Positions 20,639 to 32,600 of a stretch of DNA of 64,000 bases are shown here, piece by piece. Origin of the DNA: Aplysia californica. Lineage: Eukaryota > Mollusca > Gastropoda > Aplysiida > Aplysiidae. The notes under the pieces were generated by a model that saw nothing but the letters and a program-made list of their open reading frames with translations, had not been told where the DNA came from and ran no database searches. The stretch covers positions 375,941 through 439,940 of the forward strand of contig NW_004797880.1 in NCBI RefSeq assembly GCF_000002075.1, given 5' to 3'. The first letter of the stretch is position 1, and every line of letters starts with the position of its first letter. The position numbers and the translations under genes were made by a program.

Positions 20639-23600
20639 GTATGCTACTGAACTCACAGGACTGCGGGTTTTTTTGATAAGTAGACTATTTATGTTTAATT
20701 TGTTCTCACACTAAAAATGCACAGGCACAGACGTGTGCTTTTTCGCATCTCTTTCTCTGCTGAGGGATGTGACTGGTTTCATGATTCATGTTACAACACA
20801 TTGATATATTTGAACAGTTCCTGTTACTGTTAATTCGTAGTCTTTGCGTTAAGCGGGTATGTTACATTGATTTAAAGAGTAAACATCATATTCAAAGTGA
20901 ACTGAATGTGATCGTAAAAACTGCGTGCACCAAAACAATGAATTCAACACAGCCAGGGCCAGGGCATGCCCCACCAAATAATAACAAACACATGTGTTGG
21001 CCTGTGTCATAACAATCCTTTGTGTTGAGAACGAATGAAAAAAACACATGAAGCTACAGCGAGCGGCTGAGCACCTAGCACACCTCTGTGATTGCTCAAA
21101 TATAGATTTAGATCTAGAATCTAATCTAGAATCTAGATTCTAGATCTAGATCTAGATATCGTAGGCGTAGGTTAGCTAGATTCTAGACTATCTAGATTCT
21201 AGATCTAGATAGAACATTTCCACCATCTATTTTTGTAGTCCGCCGAGGCTTCCCTCACCAGTTGACTAGATCTGTAGATCTCACTGTGGCAGGGCCGCTT
21301 AGCACGTGATGGGCTACATCACTAGGTTTCATCGCCGACTGCTAAGGCACTAAGACTAAGGCTATGTATGTGTGTGTGTGCGCGAGCTTGACTTTAGATA
21401 TCTATGTGTGTGTGTGCGTGTGTGTTTGTTTGTGTGTGCGCACACACGTGTACGTGTGCGCAGTATCTTTGTGTGTGTGCACAACTTTGAGGAGAAGGTA
21501 AATTTATGGAACGACAATTGCTGAGATTGTTTAAAAGATGGTAGCGTTAATTGCCACCGAGTGACGCGGTGTCAAGTCTGAAAACAACACTATCTTTAGC
21601 ATATAGATCTAATGTGTGTCTAATGGGTCAATTTGTTCTCAACTAATTTTATTGGACGAGCATCTAGAATCTAGAAATCTAGATCTAGTCTAGAGCTACG
21701 GTACCAACTTGGCGTGTTTTCAATGAGACGTAGGCCTAGATCCAGGCTAGCCTTAGCCTACACTTTGGTGTAGAACCAACACAGGCAATTCTAGAAGTAG
21801 AAGGTCACAAACGCACGCTAACTCAAGCAGAAATTCACGTTATATCGGGGAACATAAATCGGGGGACGGGGGTCAGGAAAAGATATGCACACACACACAG
21901 AGGGACAGAGAAGCAAACGCACAACACCGAGCACTCGAGCACAATAAGCTAGATCTACACACCAAAGCAAAAGAGCTCCAATTTACTCGGTGGCAATGGA
22001 CAAAAAGTCAATCTTTGTCAATTGCCACCGCGTCACTCGGTGGCAATTGACACTACCTTAAAAGATATTACAAAAACAGTGAGATCTAGATTTCTAGTCA
22101 ACCTTTACTGGCGAGGGAAACCCAAAAGTCTTGGGGGAAACCCCGGGAAGACGACAAAAATGGATCGGCAGAAATACATCATCTATATTTGGGCCAATCA
22201 CAAAGTTGTCCTAGGGTTTTTTGTTTACATGGAGTTTTGTGTTTTGCCTGGGGTGACTAAATGCGAAATAGGTTACTGCCTAGGTCGAGCAGTCCTGTTT
22301 TCTGGCAGTACCTTGAAGGCATCTTCAAATGAAGTATCTGAATATGCTGACATTTTAAAAATCTCTAGGTTTAGATTCTAGTTCTAGAAATTGAATTCGA
22401 TGCAAAGAAATGCTGGTATTTTTTTACTTTCCCTCCCGTCTCACACTTAGCTACCAGTTGTCCATTTACAACTAAATATTGATGCGCTGAACATGAATAT
22501 CAACTTCATTTCCGTCGCAAATTAATAGTTGAAATATTTGATCTGTTCTTAATCGAGATAGACGTGCTTTGGACCAATCGGGGGGTTCCAAAAAGAAAAT
22601 CTGGGGGGTCTGCAGTTTGAACCCAGAAGCAGTGCATCTGTGTGCGGGAGTGAAAGTAAAAATTTACCAAAATGCTTCTTCCCGATCATCGCAGAAGGGC
22701 AGAATGAAAGATGACGCCTAAATCTAGCAAAATAACAACAAAAATCTCGAGAACGGAAACCGCTAGGAGAAATAGAGATGAAGTTTATTTTCCCGAGCGT
22801 TCGGAGAAATTATAGTCACTTCGTAATTTTAAATACAAACTGCAATGAATGTAAATAGGTTGTTGATCTTTCTTGTGGATTTTATCGACTGAAGGATTTT
22901 TTAACAGTTGTAGGTTTTGATAAAACAACAATGAATTGATGAACTGATTGCTGCAACTTATACTTTTATGCTCCGACGAACACGCAAGCTTCGAGGCATG
23001 CCAAGTGCCTGCTTGTAGTGTCCAGTTTGTAAATAGCAATAGTTAATGTGCTGATACGAAGTACAAAGATGAGCTACTAACTTTTTAAAAGTTATCGTAA
23101 TATGTGAACTAGAGGGCCGTAGGCATACCCACTTTTTACTTTCACCTCTGACTAGGCCTCTGTCACACAGCGCTAGCAAAAAATGGCTTATCAACTCAAA
23201 TTCAAAGTTGTTCCAAAATTCAAAATACAGCTAGCCTTTTATTTTGTTTGATGATACTATACTAATACTATTATACTATAGCCTATACTATCTGTCTTTA
23301 AGTAAAATCAAAACAAAATTGCGCTGGCAGTCACCAAAGAAATATGCATAGAGCGAATTTACCAATCAATTAGTGACAAATAATCTTTAAAAGTTTTTTT
23401 CCATTTCGTCTCAAAAGTAGCAAAAATTAAATGGTGTGCCATTTTGCTTTATAGTGGATATGCTCAGCAGACTCACTCTACTGAGTCAGAGGATTATTGT
23501 ATTTGTAGTCATTGAAAACACCAAATTTGACATCAGGTTCCTATCTGCTGCTATCTTCTGCAAATTACGGTCATACTAAAATGCGAAAAGACATGAAAAG

Positions 23601-26600
23601 ATACGATACACCTGTCCTAATTGGGATGGTGTCCCGTGCGCTCACATGACTTTGTGATGCAGTCGCGAGCACCGTAAAACATTTACCCCCCCCCATAAAA
23701 AGAATTCAAGTGGGGAGAGTTGCCTGTCAAAAATCCACAAGACGCGTTTAACAACGTAATTTTCCACTTGTCACAGTGGTACCCGCGCCATAAAGCAAGA
23801 AAGTCCTATCTCAGTAAATACATAATTAATATTTTCCTAATAATATTAATAATTGTAAGGCGACAGTAAAAGACTATGACACATCAAAAGGATGTCATGC
23901 GCCAATCTGCCCTTCATTCGGAAGTCTCGTGTGTTTGTCATGGCGGAGTATAAACTAGGAGCGGGCACGAAAAGAGTCGAGTACTCGTTGCTCACGAGAA
24001 ATGCCCTTCCCGTCGCTTCCCGGCAACTAAACTACTGCCCGGTACCGAGAAGTGATACCGCTCGTTGGTTTGACACAACGAGTAATGAGAGTGAGAGGTG
24101 TTTACGGAAAGAGCGGCACAACCAGTGAGAACTGGCACGCAGACAGTGTTACCCTTCACCGTGCCATCCTGTGTCTGAAACTGAAAGGGAGGGAAGAGGG
24201 TGGCGAGGCGAGTGGGGCTCAGGCTAAGGCCAAGGACCTTACTGTATAACCTCCGTGGCCTAGGCCTAGGTCCCCCTACCTTCCTTCACTGCTTGCGCAT
24301 GCGCAACAAGGCTAGCCTAGTTTAAGATCCCGGCCACGGCCGGCCTTCTCGCTGAGTGAGCTACTCGCCCAACGTGCGAGAGAAGAAAAATTGGTCACGA
24401 GATGAGAAGCACTTCTTAGGACTGGTAGTACCGGTCCCGGCGAGAGTAGGTCAGCTTTTCGGTCTTCTCGCTTGGGAAGAAAAAAGTGCTTCCCGCCCGT
24501 CTCTAGTATAAACAAACTTTTTGGGACCATAGATGGTAAGGATTACCCCAATTTTGATCAAAGTAACCCTGAAAATGAGTCTGAAGGGACACAAATCAGA
24601 TGCTTTTTCGTGCCTTATCGCGTCTTTTTTCGCATTTTAGTATGACCCGCAAATTAGGCCTACTAGTTGTGTGTTGAGATATTTAATGGTTTTTATTTAA
24701 ATTATTTTACAAGGTCTAACTGTATATAGCTAGATATTCAGGGTTTCAAAGGGGCATGCCCCCGACCTGAAAAAATCAGGAGAGTTGAGGGTGTTGTGCC
24801 GGAGAATGCAATCAACTCTTCACCAGATATATTTTTCTTCTTTAAATTTAAAAAAAATGTATTTTGAACTCTGATGTCACAATGATTAAATGGTATTTTC
24901 TGTTCTGTTCCATTTCAGGGCCTGGCGGCTATGGCCAGCCTCCGACAGGTAAGCAAGTTTACTGGTATGAGTTTGTTGATCCCCCTCCCAGCGACTGTCT
25001 TCAAAAGTCATAAGCCTTCATGAAAAGTGGTTGTTGGTATTTTTATGTGTATAAAACTTACATGCCTTTGGTAGGTCCTTTGTTTTCTTTCAAGGCTTGA
25101 TGATTCTGTTCTTCAGTTTGAACCATCTGGGATGTTTACACTTGTAACAAAAGTTTTTGTTTTTGTTCAGAACATGAAAGTTCAAATTGTTTTTAAATGC
25201 CTACTGGCAAATATAGTTGTGAAGGAGTTCCCTGAAGATGGAGACTTCTGTCGATGTCGCAAGCAATCCACTTGTGTCTCTTTGTGTACTTAAACGGTGG
25301 AGACAAAAAAACCCAACTAGTTTTGTTGTGTCGTTCCTATCAAGAATCGTATGATACGAAAACAAATTGTAAACCTTGACCATAGCATAACTGCATTTTG
25401 TTCCTGTTGAAAACTGCATGTTTGAGAGCTTGGGGGGGGGGGGGGGGGTAAAAGTTTCATGGTGCTCGCAACTGCATAGGGTCATATGAGCTTGCGGGAC
25501 ACACCAAACATTTTCAGTTGGTAGGAAATTTTGAATTTTGCCCGGTTGGCGGCTGAAGCCTACTCGATTTTTGGACCACCGAGGGATCTTTAACTGGTGC
25601 AACTTGCACACGGGACCTCCAGGATTTTTCGTCCTTGTCCGAGAAGGCTTGGTGTAGATCTTACCTACCATAAGATCGGGGGTGTGAGTGTGGCTAAAAG
25701 ACAGCATTAAGAAGGAGCCAAGGAGAAGCAGTTGAAAGGCTGCAGAAAGAGTCAGAGCTTTGAGAGAATGTTGAATGTAAAAAATAAAAATAGAAAATGT
25801 TCAAAATTCTGACTTAAATGGATTGCTTGTGCCAGCGACAATTTTTGTTGTATTACTTGTTCTATACTAGTAAGGGGCTTGGATAGGACACATTTAGCGG
25901 GTATTGTAGGGAATGATAGTTGGATTTGACCATTGTGACAGTATAGAACAGGGGCTTCAATTTGGGTATATTACATTATGATTATAGAGGAGATTAAGAC
26001 AGCATAATGTAATGTAATCTTTAATTCTATCTTAAACTTAAGTATTGAGTTCCCCTGATAGTTAATGGTTTTGAATTTATTTTGGTGAGTTTTGAGCCCC
26101 TTCTTTTGGTAATTATCTTAGTTATTTCGTTTATTAAAGTTTCCCCATGTTTTTTTTTTGTGTTTTTTTTTGTGTTGGTGTGGGAGGATATTGTGTGCCT
26201 GTTTTTTTACCTTTCTTTCAAAGTAACAGAAACTTCCTACTAGACAAATGAATTCTTGTGGCTTTTAACTGAAGTAATCTTGTGGTAAAACATTTTCTGT
26301 TTGTTTACTATTGACAGTTGATTTTATTTGTTGATCTTTTCTGAGTAACGGACATTTGTTGTATGTTAACTTAAGGTGTAATCAGTCATTTGTCTTGCAT
26401 TTCACTCTTTTGTGTCCTAGCTGAACTTGACGGTAGTCTTGAGTTAGTTTTTTTTTATTTTTTAAATGTTGTAATGTTAGTTTGGTCATTAAATATGTAG
26501 GTTGTACTACTAGCTTGATGTAATACAAGGCGGTGGTCTCCTTTTATCGTGAAGTGCAATAGTAACAGTAGGGGGAAAGATCATTTATTTACTGTTGTGA

Positions 26601-29600
26601 GGTTGGCAAAAAGAATCTTTCTGGACCTCATAAGCATAAAGGTATTTTGAGTTTTTGCATATATTTGTAGCCGCAGACATTGAAGGGGCATTTTGCCCGT
26701 TGAAATTCAAGAACTATCTGGGTTTAAGAATTTTTTAAAAGGGAGCTTTTTGCAGATAAATTATGTTCCTCATAGAATACTATTACTTATGCCTTCATAA
26801 AGGATTTATATTTTCTTTTGTTGTTGTGGGTGATTTTTTGTTCTTTCTCTTTTTGTTTTTAAATATGTATTTCTCTTATTTGTTACTGAAACAGTTCAGT
26901 TTATTGTATGCTGAAAGAGTAGTATCATAAAATATTAAGATTTTGATTTCAGTTTTAATTGAAATCTTAGTCAAATATACGTAACAGCTTTTTTTTTAAT
27001 CCTGAAAAAAGGAACAGGAAAGAATATTTTGTTATAGCTTTTTATACGTTCTGTCTTCAATTTTTTGTTTGAATAAAATTATTGTGTGTATTCATAGTTT
27101 TAATTTCTGTTTGAGCACAGAGTGCTTGGATATGAATTTTCTTTTCTCCTGTGTATTTTTGTTCTTTTTATTGGAGGTTCAGGCACGTTTTATTTTTTTT
27201 AAAGTTGGAAAGATAATTCTCCCTGCCCTTTTATTTGTTCTCTTTTAAAAATTTGCTTTCGTTGGTGGTACTTACAATTTATTATCGTAAATGTTTTGAA
27301 TAATATTTATTTCCACACGTATGCTTTGCTGGCAAACATTCTTTTATTTTTCCTCGTCCTATGGAATTTTGTTGGTGTTTTTAAATGGTGTCCATGCCTA
27401 GGCAAAATGAGCACACTGCTTCCAGTATGGATTTATGCAGAGAGTAATGCTTCACAGCCAGTATTAACTTTTGTGAAAGGCGCTATGTCTCATCCTTTGA
27501 TTTTATGATAGTGGATTCGTTGTTGTGGTGTTTGTGAGTGACTCTGTATTATCATTATCTTTGCCATTGGTGTGTCTACCTTCGTAAAGCTGTGAGTCTT
27601 TGACATCTGTTAGAGTTGGATTGATGACAGGCTGGCTATTTGAAGATTAGAAACCAGTTAGTGCCTGTTAGGTTTCTCTATTGCTTTTCATTGCTGCTTT
27701 GATTAACCAATGTCCTGATAAAAATAATGTTTTAAAATTTGAGTAACTCTGAGCATTCATTTTGTTCTTGCCTTTGCATAGTAGCATGTTTTTGTTGAGA
27801 GTCCAAATGTTTGCAGTGTGATAATCTTGTTCAATGGAAAGTTACTCTGTAAGTAAAAATAGGGTCCTGATTGTCTCTTAGGGGTAAGTGGAAAAAAACT
27901 ATAAGTGCAGGGTCTTTAGAACTTAGTGTTTGCAGTGCAGTGCTCAAGCAGGCCACTCTACCTTGTGGTATGAGCGAGGCCATTGTTTTAGTTCTTTTTA
28001 TATCATCATTCTGTTAAAACCTGTAGGCCTGGTTCATTGATGTTTTAATATTAGTGTAGTATTACTGTCACGTTGATATGCAAATAACTGAGAATTTTTT
28101 AAAGGGTTTTTGCAATTCTCTCAGGTTGCAGCAATAATAATAATTATGAACTGTTTTGTCTGTTGATTGAAACGAAAGCAGTTTTGGATCAAGGTTTTTG
28201 CAGAGGAGGTGTGGGAATTTCCCAGAAGCGTAATTTCTGGGTCATGGCCTTGAAACTGTTTTCGTCCTCACCGCCAATTTTCAGAAAAATAAAGCTTGGG
28301 TATTTGTTCTGTTTTTAAGGCCAAGGCATGCCCTCATTCTTGGGAGCTCACTTAGGAAATGGTAGGTATCCATTGAAGCTTTCCTGTCTCCTCTCTATTC
28401 TTGATTTCCAAATTTTGTTTTAATCCTTTCTTTCAAATGGCCTAAGAGACCCCACTGACCTAAGTGAACGTATGAAACAAAATTTCTGTGTTTTCCTTTT
28501 TTGTTTTGTTTTTACCACTTATTGTATATTTCTGACACAAATGTTAGTTCAGTAACAATAACAGTATTAATACGGATCATGATTAACAGTTCATTTCTCT
28601 GTGGGTACTGTGAATCTGTGCTGCAACATCTTTCAAGTAGAAAATAGAATACCAGAAATTCTTGTCGATCCTTCCTCAAGTAGAGAGTAGAGTGCCAATA
28701 GTTTACTTTCAGTTATCTTTTGGCCCAAACACAGGTAGATAGAAGAAGATGAAAAACTTTGTTGCTGTTTTTGAAAGTCTGTTTGTCCATTAGAGAACAA
28801 GTGTCAACATTTTATTTCTTCTCTTTTGTTGCTGTTGTAGAAAATAAAGTCATCTCCTTTGCGTTAAATGTTGTTTGATCAAGATGAAATTCGTATGGAG
28901 GGGAGAGATAACAAGTGCTGCTAAAAACTGTTTCATCCTTTGCCACCCTCTTGTTGTACTGTTCAAACCCTGTACTTCTCCCAATGTCTGTCGCAGTTTG
29001 GCACTACTTTTCTGTGAATTCCATACGCAAATGCACCCAGACTTAAAATGAATGTTGGTTATGAGGTAGATGGCAGGCTTAATTTCTTGCTTATTACAAC
29101 ACCCCCCCCCCCTCCTTTTCACCTTTTCAATATTTTATGTTTTTCTGTATACTAGATACAAGTTCATTGCTCTTGTTAAGTTTTGGGACATAAATGAGAT
29201 TGAGAGAAAGATATTTATCAAATAGAGGTCAGACGACTGACAGTTTGACAATGGTTAGACAGACTGTTATACTTTAGAGTCTTAAAGGTGAACATGATTT
29301 TCATATCTAAAGTTTGATCACTTCATTATTTGGAAGTTTTAATGATCAAAATAAAATTGATATCTCAAGGTTTGGTTACCTCATTGCTAATTATGATTAT
29401 AATAACAATGGAAGTAGAACTGTGAGTAATTGTTATTTCTTCTTCAATGAATGGATAGCTGCGAACATCATTTTTAAGAATTGACCGGGGATGTCTTCTC
29501 ATGATTGATTATCCCTGAAAATAGCATTTGCTTTGTTTGAACTTGTAGAGCTGAGTTATAATAAACAGCTTACTTCTATTGATGTAAAAAAGATAAATTG

Positions 29601-32600
29601 GGTAAAATCATTGTAGTTAAGGATGAGAAGACTATATTGTAGGGGATATGCCATGATTATGGAGATGACCGCTCCTCTCCTCACACAGATTCACATTTGG
29701 TTTATGGTTCTTTTTGCCCAGACAAAAAACACACATCAGTGTTGTCCAACATGTTCCTTTGAGTTATGAAAGTGTTCGTTCTGGTCTGCTGTATTCCCCA
29801 CAATGCATGAACGGCAGAAATTCATGTAGTCTCTGGTCAGAGCGGGTGTATGTGCAGTGACAGCCAGCTGCACAGTTCTGCTATGTCTGGTCTGTGATTA
29901 TGTTGGTGTGCTTGCTTGGTTTGGCGGGGTTCCTTTTTGAGGGGTTGGGAGCTTTTAAAACCCAATTGGTTTGGAACAAAAAAAGTTTTACTTTTATATA
30001 TTATAACAATAATGTAATAGGGTTTGAGAGAAGAGCAATTTAAGTCAGGTATCAAAATATAACGTGGGATCTGGGGGGAGGTTATTTGGAACCTAGAAGC
30101 TCAGCTTTCAATTGGTGCATACAGAACTTGAACTTGCGTCTGTGATTGAGCAGTAAGTCACTTGGCTGTCACAGGCAGGAGACCCAAGTTCAATTCCAGA
30201 GGGGGTAGAAGTTTTATCATTAAAAAAAATTATCAAGTATTTCAGTCTTTTTATTAGGATGTGGCATCCCTTTCTGGAAGCCTGCCTCCTTAAAATAATC
30301 TAAATTGTATCAAAGGGGGCATAAAAATACATTAAAGTAAAAAAAAAAACATAAAAGGGAGGAATCACTGTCAGATGTTCATACCTTTTTAAGACGCTAT
30401 CTGTGAAATGAGTGTCGTGTATGAAAATATTTTTGAGTGACTGGAAGTGAGTATGCTCCCGAAAAATGAAATTTAAAAAATCCATGCAAAAGTGCCACAC
30501 CGAAAGTAAAAAGAAAGTTTTTAAGCTACATGTTAGTGAATATATAATACAGGTGTAGCAGCAACTCTTTTTTGCTGTTGTATTTGATTTTACAAGTACG
30601 TCCACTTAATCATGCATTTTAGGGAATTCTGTGTACCTAGCATCTCTGATTTATAGTAATATTTCGGTTTGCCTTGTTGGAAGGGTTACACTGTTTGTTT
30701 CAATTTATAAGCAAGAGTTTGAAGTGTTTGAAACTTTTGGGCTAAATTTCTGATCATTCTTTCTGATGCTTCATTACATTTTTCCTATTCATACCCAAAA
30801 GCAGTGCAAAAAAGATAAAGTAATAAAGGTCATACTCTTTCTCCTATCTGGAATGTCATGGAAGTTGTATATATCTGACTGGTTAATATATATTATTTGA
30901 AAGTGAAGCAGAGAGGGAGGGTTGTTAGTGTTGTACCAGTGATTGCGTTAGATTGCTAGTATTGATATTTTCTCGTAGCATGGCTCTATTTGAATTAATA
31001 TATGTGAGACAGCGTGGTTTAATCAGGTGCTCGTCAAAATACAGAAATCTGAGAAAAGGGCATTTTTCCGAAAGTTTGGACTTTTTTATCGAATGCTCAA
31101 AACATGTCATTTTTCTGTTGTCTAGGACTCTTTAGCTATTAAAGTTACCAAACTTTGGCTGCCATTTTCTCGCTAATTTCACTACTGGAACCAGGCTACC
31201 TCCCTTTTTTCAGTCGCAAATATCTTGAGTTCTTTTAAAAATAGATGCATATTTATTTAATTGGAAGCAAGTCGAATAAATCAGGTGATACCAATATCTC
31301 CACATGTCAGAAAATTGACGAGCGCCTGATTCCACTGCGTTATGACACATATTTGTTCAGCTGTCTTTTTCCCTGCCATTTTCCTACCATTCACCGCTCC
31401 AGCCCTTGTGTTGTCTTTATGCTTTTTTCACATTCAGCTGCTTTTATGAATCTTTATTTTGACAGCATGCCCCACAGCATGCTTTTTTTTCTCACCCTGT
31501 TTGGATCAAGGAAGGAAGAGCTTTTGGGCAATATTAACGCTTTGTACAAGGGTTTTCTCTGTGACTGCTCGTGCTAAGATGTGACTTGATCAAATTTGTA
31601 TAATATATGTTTATTTTTAACAATTCTTTCTTACTGATAATACATTATTTGTTCTTCTAGCTTCAAAAGATACTGGTGTTGACAAATTGGTAAAAATAAC
31701 TGTTTTCTTCATAGCTATGAAATGAAGAGAGATGTAATATTATAGTCCAGTTTGGTGCAGTTTATATCCTTAAAAGTGAATTGTTCAAGTTGAAGAAAAA
31801 ATGGAAAATTGTACTTTTGGATAAACTTGATTAATTTTCGTAAATCAATGAAATTGTTACGCACCGAGAATATAGAGCTGATAATATATATTTGAACTTT
31901 TTTTGTCAGGTGATAATTGGTAGGATAATGACATACGTAAGAAGAGAAAAAAAAGGGTGATCTGTGGCAGATGCAGAAGCAATCCTTTCAGACGCCTTTG
32001 CTATGTATGTGGCTACGTGCTTGCCCATTTATTTAGTTGTTTCACTTGTTTGTGTACATTCATTGACTAACTCGGTTACTTTTATTTTTCTTTAAATTGC
32101 CTTGAGTTCCTACATGTGCTCTGGTAGTCAGTCTGTTCTTTGGATTGATCGACTTTGTAGCTCTTTCCAAGGAAATATTTGTCGGAACAGCAAAACATAA
32201 AAACTTTTACTTGACAATTTTTCTACTTTTTCGTATTCTCACAAATGTATAGTGAAAATTCCTTTAAGATTAACATTTTATACATATTGAAATTGTAATT
32301 TAGTGTACTGTCTCAATTACTGCTCACACACACTTGCGGGTACACATCTGTGCTGTGCATTAGCATAAATTTTTTTTTAGGCTAGTGTGACTTTCTGTTG
32401 GCTATTTTTGCCTCCTCATCAATGTCTAGACGGATTGAAAGGGAGTGTGTTCCTGAGAATAAATTTTACTGTGTGGGTGGATGGCGGGTGTTCTTATGTG
32501 GTTTGCTCCTTCTTTCCTATCAAACATCTATCGTCCTTGTCTCCCTTTTTTTTATTATGTTTGTTTCTCTCTTGTAGCACCTCTAATCTTCGGCACTGAT

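Larger units (their letters stand above)
20639..24918 (+). other. AGO1: Argonaute intron 1
   Basis: This 4.3-kb intron holds a CTAGA-rich palindromic cluster, a 518-bp MITE with a 9-bp target duplication, a family A tail fragment, and a GC-rich patch with an NRF-1 motif just upstream of exon 2. Confidence 0.7.

Noticed and set aside
24533-24535. ATG directly before GTAAGG as the Argonaute start
   Set aside because: Joined to exon 2 it reads in the wrong frame and meets a stop in exon 3.
25201-25707. 168-codon minus-strand frame
   Set aside because: It covers an antisense family A SINE and has no independent coding evidence.
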